This document shows positions 1 to 6,143 of a DNA stretch of 6,143 nt, in pieces. Under the pieces are notes generated by a model. That model had not been told where the DNA came from. It did no database searches and saw only the letters and a program-made list of their open reading frames with translations. The stretch is from CAZQIC01 sp964593555 (GTDB lineage: Bacteria; Bacteroidota; Bacteroidia; JAFLBG01), in assembly GCA_964593555.1 (NCBI GenBank), contig CAZQIC010000188.1, forward strand, positions 1-6,143. The letters are read 5' to 3'. The first letter of the stretch is position 1. The number at the start of each line of letters is the position of its first letter. Both the position numbers and the translations under genes were made by a program.

Positions 1-2
1 AG

Positions 3-54
3 ATACGATTTTATTAGATTGTTTTTAACATTCTATTTTTAGAACTCCCCTTAA
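3..54 (+). repeat. Left copy of a 52-bp perfect inverted repeat
   Basis: Bases 3-54 are the exact reverse complement of 6092-6143. Beyond base 54 the two sides diverge at once (TTGAAA here against ATAATT on the other side). The copy covers the last 12 codons and both stop codons of the small exported gene on the minus strand plus about 10 bases after them. The mate reaches the last base of the window, so the repeat may extend further outwards. Confidence 0.95.
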
Positions 55-433
55 TTGAAATTCCGTAAGGAATAAAAGCTCCTGCTATTGCCGCAAGGCC
101 TCCAAGAGGCGTTACTTCTATCATAGCAGCACCAGCAATAAATACGCCGGTATATACACCCGCCAAAATTCCGGCTTTTCTGTTGCACTTTTTATACTCT
201 TGAAATTCGCCTAATGCTGCCACAGAATTTTTTTCATACTCCGCTTTTAAATTCCTAAATCCAGGGCCCATTTTTATTCGTGTTCCTCCTTTTAAGAAAA
301 CACGATTCCACCCATTGTTATGCAGCATAATAGCATTTTCCTCATATTGCTTAATAGCAGTAGAATCAGCAACTCCGGAAAAAGCAGTTTCAGATATAAA
401 TATTAAAATCAGGCAAACCAGTATTGTTTTCAT
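14..433 (-). CDS. Small exported or membrane-associated protein, function unknown
   Basis: A 139-residue protein that I cannot assign to a named family. The first 19 residues form a signal peptide: MK start, a hydrophobic core (ILVCLILIFI) and a likely cleavage site after AFS. The only Cys there is residue 7, too early for a lipobox, so it is probably not a lipoprotein. Residues 20-85 are polar and charged, ending in a Lys/Cys/Arg-rich stretch (EYKKCNRK). Two glycine/alanine-rich hydrophobic segments follow, at about 88-105 and 109-127, long enough for membrane hairpins. The tail is basic (SSKNRMLKTI), with two adjacent TAA stops. The general plan resembles short uncharacterised Bacteroidota exported proteins with paired Gly-rich segments; that is from memory and weak. 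The ATG at 431-433 is chosen because it gives the signal peptide directly. No ribosome-binding site is visible, which is usual for the phylum. The last 12 codons and stop lie inside the terminal inverted repeat, so the C-terminus could have been altered by recombination or misassembly. Confidence 0.72.
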   Translation of the reverse strand: MKTILVCLILIFISETAFSGVADSTAIKQYEENAIMLHNNGWNRVFLKGGTRIKMGPGFRNLKAEYEKNSVAALGEFQEYKKCNRKAGILAGVYTGVFIAGAAMIEVTPLGGLAAIAGAFIPYGISIKGSSKNRMLKTI

Positions 434-573
434 TTATTTCGTTTTCTATTTGACGCATAGAAAGGCTAAAAGTTGTCTTTAGATACTAAATCTTTTAGTT
501 AAAAAAAGTTAAAGAAGAAGTGAATACTCCTCCTAAAGGGTGGGATAGATGCTTAAAAGAAATCTGTAAAGCT
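434..573 (-). other. Spacer between the two minus-strand genes
   Basis: 140 AT-rich bases between the stop of the helical-repeat gene and the start of the small exported gene. I see no strong terminator hairpin and no full TAnnTTTG box on the minus strand; the nearest is TAACTTTT, one base off. The gap is long for a tightly coupled operon, so the small gene may have its own promoter, but the sequence does not settle this. Confidence 0.4.
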
Positions 574-2091
574 CTAATTTCCTTTTACCATTTTGGCAAA
601 AGGTTTATTCTCGATCTTACTTTCCAGCCATGCAATAAAATCAAAGTAGGTAAGCACTCTTTTTTCCATTGGATCCTTTAACAAGGCTTCTATTTCCTTT
701 TTCAAAGACCGGAATGCTTCATTCACTAATTTTTCAGAGGTAAGTTTCGGCATTTTTCTAACGAATAAAAGTATGGCCGTTTCGAATTTGTATAACTGGC
801 CTTTCTTCGAGAGGTAACGATAAACAGATTTAAAAGCATACTCTATTAATTCCTCATCCTGCTTTTCGTAACAAATAATAAGATGAAGGATCCGTGCAAA
901 TCCCAACACATCGCTCCTATGACCTTTATCAGGCAAATGAAGTATTCTATTTACAGTCCTTAATGCCAAAGAATATTTTCCATTCGCAAAATAACTGTAT
1001 GCGGCAAGATATTGCAATATCATCCGGGGTTCGTTTAGTGAAGGATCCTCTTCTCTTCCAATAATTGTTTCCTTATTTTTTTCAACATAATTATTCGCCT
1101 TATGAAAATCTCCCTGAGTTATATACATTCCCAATTCGAATAATCCGGATACATAAAATTTCTCCACCTCCCATAATTGTGAACTTATTTTCAGACCCCG
1201 GAATTCATTTATATGTGCCAATGCGTCATTGAATTTTTTCACATCCATCTCACAGGAAATAAGGTTCGACAACACCGTTTTATATTGCATAAGATAGTGT
1301 TCAATAAAATGAGGATTCTTATGCATCAGGTCATACAGCGCTTTCATATAATCATATGCCTTCTGATGATCGTCGGTCATAAAATAATATGCGTTTAAGC
1401 TCCGGTAATAATTGAACAGCGAATGAAATGACAATGCTTTTTCCGGGCTTTGCAACAGCGGGTTCTGCAATATTTTTTTGAAGGCATCGTACGACGCTCC
1501 ATCGCGAATTGCTCCTGACTGTTTTATTTTATAAAAAAGATCTGTAGATAATTTTGAATAGTCCACTGCGTTGGCATGCCGCTTGATAATATAATTTATT
1601 CTCTGAAAAAATTCAGCCATATCATTTTCGGAAAGGCCCGTATAATTTCTCGAAATAATATATTTTAAATTCCACTCCAGCAAAATCAACATAAATGCAT
1701 CCTCGTCGTATTTTTCCGCCAGGGCAATTGCCTTGTTTAACATCTTTTGTACTTGCGCAAACAAGGAGCGATTAAAGAGTATTTCAATAGAATGAATATA
1801 ACTTAACAATTCCGCCTCAATTGTGCTATTGTGGTAATAGGCATTAAGACTTTTAATAACAATGTGATAGAGCCTGTTTTTTAATAACGAAATCCTTAAT
1901 GTGTAGTCTTGCGTATTTTTTATTTTGTCTTCGTCATATTTTTTCATTTTGTCCATCGCATCAAAAAGCTTCACATAATAATTCTCCTCACCGATCACAT
2001 GTTTAGATGCGAAAATTTTAAAATGTCTTTTTTCAGACATGGACATGGATTTGATGAGATCAAACAGGTCTTCTCTTATTTGTTCAGACAT
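574..2091 (-). CDS. Conserved uncharacterised Bacteroidota helical-repeat (TPR-like) protein
   Basis: A 505-residue protein with no signal peptide or membrane segment, so probably cytoplasmic. It is rich in Leu, Lys, Glu, Tyr and Phe and appears helical throughout. The N-terminal block, about residues 8-46 (with LIKSMSMSEKRHFKIFASKH), matches a pattern I recall from uncharacterised Bacteroidota proteins of about 500 residues; I know of no assigned function. Paired amphipathic helices like those of TPR proteins appear at about 110-138, 227-259 and 364-388; the last has the TPR-like order of small residues (YSYFANGKYSLALRTVNRIL). A protein-binding scaffold role is an inference from fold only. 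No catalytic motif is evident. The ATG at 2089-2091 is chosen because the conserved helix begins a few residues after it; Met16 and Met18 would cut into that block. The gene ends in TAG, 140 bp before the small exported gene on the same strand, and is divergent from the large secreted gene across about 144 bp. The frame is intact. Confidence 0.85.
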   Translation of the reverse strand: MSEQIREDLFDLIKSMSMSEKRHFKIFASKHVIGEENYYVKLFDAMDKMKKYDEDKIKNTQDYTLRISLLKNRLYHIVIKSLNAYYHNSTIEAELLSYIHSIEILFNRSLFAQVQKMLNKAIALAEKYDEDAFMLILLEWNLKYIISRNYTGLSENDMAEFFQRINYIIKRHANAVDYSKLSTDLFYKIKQSGAIRDGASYDAFKKILQNPLLQSPEKALSFHSLFNYYRSLNAYYFMTDDHQKAYDYMKALYDLMHKNPHFIEHYLMQYKTVLSNLISCEMDVKKFNDALAHINEFRGLKISSQLWEVEKFYVSGLFELGMYITQGDFHKANNYVEKNKETIIGREEDPSLNEPRMILQYLAAYSYFANGKYSLALRTVNRILHLPDKGHRSDVLGFARILHLIICYEKQDEELIEYAFKSVYRYLSKKGQLYKFETAILLFVRKMPKLTSEKLVNEAFRSLKKEIEALLKDPMEKRVLTYFDFIAWLESKIENKPFAKMVKGN

Positions 2092-2235
2092 GATAATAAT
2101 ATTTTAATTATTGATGCACTAAAAGGGCTCAATTTCTGCAATTTACTATAAAATTTGCTTCTGACATGAAAATTTAATGATAAATAAATTACTATTCAAC
2201 AGCCCCTTTATTTAGGTTTGATTAATCCTCGACAT
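2092..2235. other. Divergent intergenic region
   Basis: AT-rich spacer between the minus-strand helical-repeat gene and the plus-strand secreted-protein gene. It must hold promoters for both directions. On the plus strand the best element is TAGGTTTG at 2213-2220; a second, imperfect one with a three-base gap (TA-AAA-TTTG, 2149-2157) lies upstream. On the minus strand I found only weak partial matches. No convincing operator, riboswitch or small ORF was seen. Confidence 0.6.
2213..2220 (+). promoter_or_regulatory. Candidate Bacteroidota -7 promoter box (TAGGTTTG) for the secreted protein gene
   Basis: TAGGTTTG fits the TAnnTTTG -7 consensus known for the Bacteroidota primary sigma factor. 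It ends 15 bases before the ATG at 2236. No TTTG-like -33 element sits at the expected distance upstream (around 2190), so the match is half of the consensus. If it is used, transcription would begin at roughly 2225-2228, leaving a leader of only about ten bases. It would also place the in-frame TTG at 2218 upstream of the transcript, supporting the ATG as the true start. The imperfect element at 2149-2157 is an alternative with a longer leader. Confidence 0.4.
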
Positions 2236-5200
2236 ATGAAAAATCTATATGTAATTGCGCTGAGTCTCATCGTTTGTAATACCTACTCTGCAAATGATCA
2301 CATTCGATTTATTGAAAACAAAGGACAAATAACCAATACCGAAAATCAAGCTTGTGACGATATACTTTTTCATACGGAGTCCGCGGGAATGGGCATTTTT
2401 TTGAAAAAGACCTCTCTAAGTTATGTATTCCAATCATATCCAGAAATAGATATTGAAAACCTGGATTCTGCTTATGAGGCCAAAGACTTATACATTAAGG
2501 CCCATCGTGTAGATCTTCATTTTGTGGGCGCAAATACTAACCCTGAGATCTTAAAGCAGGAGGCGACTGATGCCGTATATAATTTTTATAATGAAAATTC
2601 ATCTATCTCAGGCACGAGAGCCTATGAAAAACTGGAATACAAAAACATATATAAAAATACAGATGTGATTTTTTATACTTCACAACCCGGGCATATGAAA
2701 TACGATATTATTGTGAACCCCGGCGGCGACCCCAAAAACATAGGACTCTACTATATTGGTGCTGATGACATACGTGTTAGTAGTGGAATTTTAAAAGTAT
2801 CTACAGGTCTTGGAATAGTTGCAGAATCGATGCCAAAAGTTTATCAAAATATCAATGGAAAAATAATTGATGTAAAAGCAGAATACATTTTAGAAGATGA
2901 AATAGTAAAATTCAAAACAGGTGAGTACAATAAAAATTATTCGCTGATCATTGACCCCTGGGTAACATTTGTTGGTGGCAGTAGTTACGATTTCGCGTAT
3001 GGAATTGATGTTGACAACAATGGCAACATTACAACAATAGGATCGACTAATCCAGTTTTATTCCCATTAACTCCCGGTGCTTTCCAAACCAATTATGGAG
3101 GCGGCAGCTGGGATATGTTTGTTACAAAATTTGATGATGCAGGGAATTTAGTTTTTTCTACTTTAATGGGCGGCGCAGGAGATGATTTAGGCTATGCGGC
3201 TACAAGCGATTTGCAAGGAAACATATATATAACCGGAAGCACTACATCCACGGGATTGGGTGCAGCAACAACAATTCAGGCAACAAAGAATGGGAACTCC
3301 GATGCGATCATTGTAAAGTTTGGGCCCTTAGGTAACAGGATCTGGTCTACATACTATGGTGGTGGAAATGCAGACGAAGGCTGTGCAATCAATGCAGATG
3401 CATCAGGAAATATTTTTATTGGAGGAGATACAAAAGGAGGAATAAATATTTCTTCAGGTTGTTTCCAACCTTCTTTTGCCGGTAGCACAGATGCATTTTT
3501 ATTAAAAATAAATACAACCGGTCCTACAAGAGTTTTTTGTACTTACCTGGGCGGAAGTGGTAATGATATTATAAATGATATGGATATTGATCCTGCAACA
3601 GGCGATATTGCAATTATCGGAAATACTGCCTCAACTAATTTTCCAATCTCCGCAGGAGCATACAAATCTACTGTCCAGGGAGTAGATAATTTTATTGCAA
3701 GATTCAATTCATCTGGCAGTAGAGTGTGGGCAACTTATTTTGGCGGCATCGCAGGAGATCAGGGAAATGGTGTAGCATTCGACAATCAGAGTGATATAGC
3801 TTTTTGCGGTACTTCCTTTTCATCCAATCTACCAACAACAATAAATTCTTTTCGTGGAAATCAAATGGGCCCTTATAATGGATTTATAGGAAAATTAAAC
3901 TCGACAGGAGCATTTCAATGGGTAACTTATTACGGTACTGGAATGTGTGAAGGGTATGGAGTCGCCATCAATAAAGCGAATAACGACATTTATGTATCCG
4001 GGGACATTTATTGGAGCGGGTTGCCAACCTGGGCTTGCGCATTTCAACCTATCGAAGGCGGCGGGCAGGCAGTAACTTTCCCTTTCCAGCCGGGAGAAGA
4101 CCAATTTATTGCACGCTTCGATGCAAATGGAAGTTTTAAATGCAACACTTATGTTGGCGGCTTTGGTCACGATGATGCAACCGGACGCAATGGAGGAAAC
4201 ATTTGTTACTTCAAGGGAGATGTATACATAAGTGCGCAATCTTCGGGAGCTTATCCCACAACTCCTAATGCATTTCAAACCGTATTTGGCGGAGGAAGCA
4301 GCGATGCGGTAATTGCAAGAATATGTGGACACACCTGCGGTGATAATACAGTCACTGTAGATATTACTTCTGACAAAGATTCCGTATGTGCAGGAAACGG
4401 AGTTAATTTTAGTGATCTGAGTTCCGTTTGCGATACTTCTGAAAGCAAGTGGTACTGGATATTCCAGGGAGGCACCCCTTCTTCATCAACACTTAAAAAT
4501 CCAACGAATATCATTTACAATGTACAAGGATCTTATTCTGTAAAACTTTTGCTGGAGACGCCTTGTGGCAAAGATTCTATTGTTTACAATAATTTTATTT
4601 ATGTCTCTGATCCAATAGCCATAATAAATTCCGCAACAAATGTTTCCTGCTTCGGAGGGAATAATGGCGCTGCTTCTGTTGGAGTGTTTGGCGGTGTGAC
4701 CCCCTACTCTTATTCGTGGTCACCAACTGCCGGTATTAATAATTCGATCAGCAATCTTATCGCAGGAAATTATTCTGTGACTATAACAGATAAGATCGGA
4801 TGCACTTCATCCGCGTATGCTAATATTACTGAGCCCTCAATACTTTCTGTTACAGCCGTAACAATTGCCAATGCAGGATGCAGTGGTATGGCAGGAATTA
4901 TCTCAACCAGTATAACCGGAGGAACATCGCCTTACAGTTACTCTTGGAATACAAGCCCAGCACAATTGGCTTCAAATGCAACCGGCCTTGCCCCTGGAAC
5001 CTATTCGGTAATAGTTACAGATAGCTATGGATGCAGCGCGACAGCAACAGCAACAGTTATCCCTTCTGCGTCTGCTCCTATTATTATTTCCATAAATAAT
5101 CCATCACCTATTTGTGAAGGCAATTCTGTTTTGTTAAGTGCAACAGTTTCCGGCGGTGGAGGTATTTATTCATACACCTGGCTTCCTTCGAATACAAATG

Positions 5201-6087
5201 GCAATACGCTTATTGTAACTCCAAGTTCAAGCACTACTTATTCGTTAGTTGTAACCGACAATTGTAATTCACCTTCTGCAATGGCCGTAACAACTGTTAC
5301 CGTCAACCCAAAACCAAATGTATTATTTAGTGTAAACGACAGTATTGGCTGTGCCCCACTTTGCATCAATTTCACGAACAATACAGCAGGAACAAATTCA
5401 TGTGTTTGGAATTTAGGTGATGGCACTTTTTCTTCACAAAGTTCCTTTAGTCATTGTTATAACGATCCCGGAAGTTTTAGTGTTTCGTTAACTGTTACCG
5501 ACAACAACGGCTGCACTAATACATTAAGCAAGGCAAACTATATTGTTGTTTATCCCAACCCGGTTGCCGCTTTTTCATCCAGCCCAACCAACGTTACGTT
5601 GGCCGACCCTACAGTATATTTCACAGACAATTCCAACGGAGCCACAACCTGGCAATGGAACTTTGGAGGCGTTATCAATTCATCCTCTACAATACAAAAT
5701 CCAAAATTTATTTATGCTGATTCAGGTTCTTATAATGTACGGTTAATTGTAAGCAATGAGTTTGGCTGTACCGATTCTGCATACAGAATTATTTATATCA
5801 ATCCAATTTTTGCACTATATGTCCCGAATTCCTTTTCTCCAAATGGAGATAATTTAAATGATGAGTTTTTAATTTCAGGAATAGGAATAAAACATACCCA
5901 TTTCTCCTTAATGATCTTTGATCGCTGGGGAGCACTTCTATTCATAACTGATGATATAAACAAAGGATGGGACGGAAGAGTAAATAATCGCATTGCTCAA
6001 ATCGATACTTATGTATGGAAAATTTCGTTAACAACATTTGATGGTCAGCTACTCCGAAAATCGGGACATGTTAACCTAATCAAATAA
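2236..6087 (+). CDS. Large T9SS-secreted cell-surface protein: SBBP propeller, PKD, SprB and Ig-like domains, CHU_C sorting domain
   Basis: A 1283-residue exported protein, probably surface-attached or released. Residues 1-19 are a signal peptide (MKNLYVIALSLIVCNTYSA). Residues about 23-242 are the N-terminal domain common in SBBP proteins (opening IRFIENKGQI, closing IIDPWVTF; I believe DUF7948). Residues about 242-700 hold seven SBBP repeats. Then come PKD at about 706-789, SprB repeats at about 796-870 and 870-945, an Ig-like domain at about 947-1026, PKD at about 1029-1109 (WNLGDG) and PKD at about 1110-1192. Residues 1194-1283 are the gliding-motility-associated CHU_C domain (VPNSFSPNGDNLNDEF, then FDRWG, GWDG, and a final HVNLIK), a type B T9SS sorting signal. 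The family is known for surface adhesins and gliding proteins; no enzyme domain is visible, so adhesion or surface binding is inferred, ligand unknown. Type B substrates often depend on a PorP/SprF-like partner, and none is encoded here. An in-frame TTG at 2218 would add six residues (MINPRH) before the signal peptide; the ATG at 2236 is preferred because MK then starts the signal peptide. Confidence 0.93.
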   Translation: MKNLYVIALSLIVCNTYSANDHIRFIENKGQITNTENQACDDILFHTESAGMGIFLKKTSLSYVFQSYPEIDIENLDSAYEAKDLYIKAHRVDLHFVGANTNPEILKQEATDAVYNFYNENSSISGTRAYEKLEYKNIYKNTDVIFYTSQPGHMKYDIIVNPGGDPKNIGLYYIGADDIRVSSGILKVSTGLGIVAESMPKVYQNINGKIIDVKAEYILEDEIVKFKTGEYNKNYSLIIDPWVTFVGGSSYDFAYGIDVDNNGNITTIGSTNPVLFPLTPGAFQTNYGGGSWDMFVTKFDDAGNLVFSTLMGGAGDDLGYAATSDLQGNIYITGSTTSTGLGAATTIQATKNGNSDAIIVKFGPLGNRIWSTYYGGGNADEGCAINADASGNIFIGGDTKGGINISSGCFQPSFAGSTDAFLLKINTTGPTRVFCTYLGGSGNDIINDMDIDPATGDIAIIGNTASTNFPISAGAYKSTVQGVDNFIARFNSSGSRVWATYFGGIAGDQGNGVAFDNQSDIAFCGTSFSSNLPTTINSFRGNQMGPYNGFIGKLNSTGAFQWVTYYGTGMCEGYGVAINKANNDIYVSGDIYWSGLPTWACAFQPIEGGGQAVTFPFQPGEDQFIARFDANGSFKCNTYVGGFGHDDATGRNGGNICYFKGDVYISAQSSGAYPTTPNAFQTVFGGGSSDAVIARICGHTCGDNTVTVDITSDKDSVCAGNGVNFSDLSSVCDTSESKWYWIFQGGTPSSSTLKNPTNIIYNVQGSYSVKLLLETPCGKDSIVYNNFIYVSDPIAIINSATNVSCFGGNNGAASVGVFGGVTPYSYSWSPTAGINNSISNLIAGNYSVTITDKIGCTSSAYANITEPSILSVTAVTIANAGCSGMAGIISTSITGGTSPYSYSWNTSPAQLASNATGLAPGTYSVIVTDSYGCSATATATVIPSASAPIIISINNPSPICEGNSVLLSATVSGGGGIYSYTWLPSNTNGNTLIVTPSSSTTYSLVVTDNCNSPSAMAVTTVTVNPKPNVLFSVNDSIGCAPLCINFTNNTAGTNSCVWNLGDGTFSSQSSFSHCYNDPGSFSVSLTVTDNNGCTNTLSKANYIVVYPNPVAAFSSSPTNVTLADPTVYFTDNSNGATTWQWNFGGVINSSSTIQNPKFIYADSGSYNVRLIVSNEFGCTDSAYRIIYINPIFALYVPNSFSPNGDNLNDEFLISGIGIKHTHFSLMIFDRWGALLFITDDINKGWDGRVNNRIAQIDTYVWKISLTTFDGQLLRKSGHVNLIK
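2971..4335 (+). repeat. Seven SBBP beta-propeller repeats (protein level)
   Basis: Each unit opens with a GG (or GT) turn, continues through an Asp/Gly-rich stretch to a G-N/D-I-x-I strand and a G-[STD] turn, then a FQ or similar strand and a D-x-F-[IVL]-x-[KR]-[FIL] strand, ending with T-[YL]-x-G-G of the next unit. Unit starts are at residues 247, 312, 375, 439, 503, 567 and 641 of the secreted protein, giving spacings of 65, 63, 64, 64, 64 and 74. The last unit lacks its own closing WxTY-type strand, while an equivalent strand (DPWVTFVGG) precedes the first unit, so the ring can close by pairing the two ends. Codon usage differs between units, so the duplications are old. Confidence 0.85.
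4621..5070 (+). repeat. Tandem pair of SprB-type repeats (protein level)
   Basis: Two adjacent modules of about 75 residues share the same skeleton: an early Cys (VSCFGG / NAGCSGM), GGxxPYSYSW in the middle, then L-x-x-G-x-Y-S-V-x-[IV]-T-D-x-x-G-C at the end. This is the SprB repeat pattern known from the Flavobacterium gliding adhesin SprB and many other Bacteroidota surface proteins. The underlying DNA differs at many positions, so this is a diverged protein repeat and not a recent DNA duplication. Confidence 0.8.
5815..6084 (+). other. CHU_C / type B T9SS sorting domain of the secreted protein
   Basis: The last 90 residues carry the hallmarks of the gliding-motility-associated C-terminal domain: VPNSFSPNGDNLNDEF at the start, IFDRWGALLF in the middle, GWDGRVNN, a Y-V-W-K-I strand, and a closing G-H-V-N-L-I-K strand just before the stop. 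In this family the domain directs passage through the T9SS translocon in the outer membrane. It is complete, so the protein is not truncated at its C-terminus. Confidence 0.92.
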
Positions 6088-6091
6088 TTAT

Positions 6092-6143
6092 TTAAGGGGA
6101 GTTCTAAAAATAGAATGTTAAAAACAATCTAATAAAATCGTAT
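6092..6143 (-). repeat. Right copy of a 52-bp perfect inverted repeat
   Basis: Exact reverse complement of bases 3-54, beginning four bases after the stop codon of the large secreted gene. Read on the plus strand it encodes KGSSKNRMLKTI followed by two TAA stops, the same C-terminal tail as the small exported gene. It has no start codon or upstream part of that gene, so it is at most a gene fragment. It runs to the window edge, where a longer match cannot be excluded. Confidence 0.95.

Noticed and set aside
31..44. Small hairpin TTCTA-TTTT-TAGAA, present in both repeat copies (also 6102-6115), as a terminator
   Set aside because: The stem has only five mostly A:T pairs, and at the left it lies within the coding sequence, before the stop. 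It is too weak to call a terminator.
1213..1398. Plus-strand open frame of 61 codons inside the helical-repeat gene, and a similar one at 1909-2151
   Set aside because: Both lie opposite a well-supported gene, have no recognisable domain and are explained by antisense frames in AT-rich DNA.
2121..2211. Possible inverted pair AAAAGGGCT / AGCCCCTTTA in the divergent region as an operator
   Set aside because: The arms do not match without a gap and are about 70 bases apart, so they do not make a convincing binding site.
3895..4514. Minus-strand open frames opposite the propeller and first PKD region, and others at 5238-5426 and 5793-5993
   Set aside because: They overlap an intact gene with clear domains and show no protein-like features; they are shadows of its codon usage.
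5543..5746. Plus-strand frame of 67 codons inside the PKD region of the secreted gene
   Set aside because: It is an out-of-frame reading of a conserved domain, with no start signal or family resemblance.
2971..5811. Tandem DNA repeats or a CRISPR-like array in the secreted gene
   Set aside because: The periodicity exists only at protein level. The DNA of the units has diverged, and there are no identical short repeats with unique spacers.
1..6143. Transposon or insertion sequence with the 52-bp repeats as terminal ends
   Set aside because: No transposase or DDE-like protein is encoded between the repeats, and target-site duplications cannot be examined because the window ends there. Kept only as an open option in the findings.

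Overview
The window looks like Bacteroidota DNA. It is AT-rich, has no Shine-Dalgarno-like sites before its genes, carries a TAnnTTTG-type -7 box, and encodes a very large exported protein ending in the CHU_C / gliding-motility-associated C-terminal domain, the type B sorting signal of the type IX secretion system (T9SS) that is confined to this phylum. I cannot place it below phylum level with confidence; the gene style would suit a free-living or environmental lineage such as Chitinophagales or Sphingobacteriales.

Layout: (1) 14-433, minus strand, a small exported or membrane-associated protein of unknown function. (2) 574-2091, minus strand, a 505-residue cytoplasmic all-helical, TPR-like protein of a recognisable but uncharacterised Bacteroidota type. 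(3) 2092-2235, a divergent intergenic region with a candidate -7 promoter element. (4) 2236-6087, plus strand, a 1283-residue secreted multidomain protein: signal peptide, N-terminal all-beta domain, one apparently complete seven-bladed SBBP propeller, PKD, two SprB repeats, an Ig-like domain, two more PKD domains and the T9SS sorting domain. (5) 6088-6143, a short tail.

The most unusual feature is at the edges. Bases 3-54 and 6092-6143 are a perfect 52-bp inverted repeat. The left copy is the 3' end of the small gene; the right copy re-creates that gene's last 12 codons and stop just after the large gene. The repeat reaches the window's right end, so its true length is unknown. It may be a real inverted duplication, the boundary of an invertible or mobile segment, or an assembly end effect.

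Nothing shows the three genes forming one pathway. The minus-strand pair could be co-transcribed but is separated by 140 bp, and the secreted protein is divergent from them. No transposase, recombinase, CRISPR array, tRNA or rRNA is visible. I see no well-supported new system; the inverted repeat is the item most worth checking.
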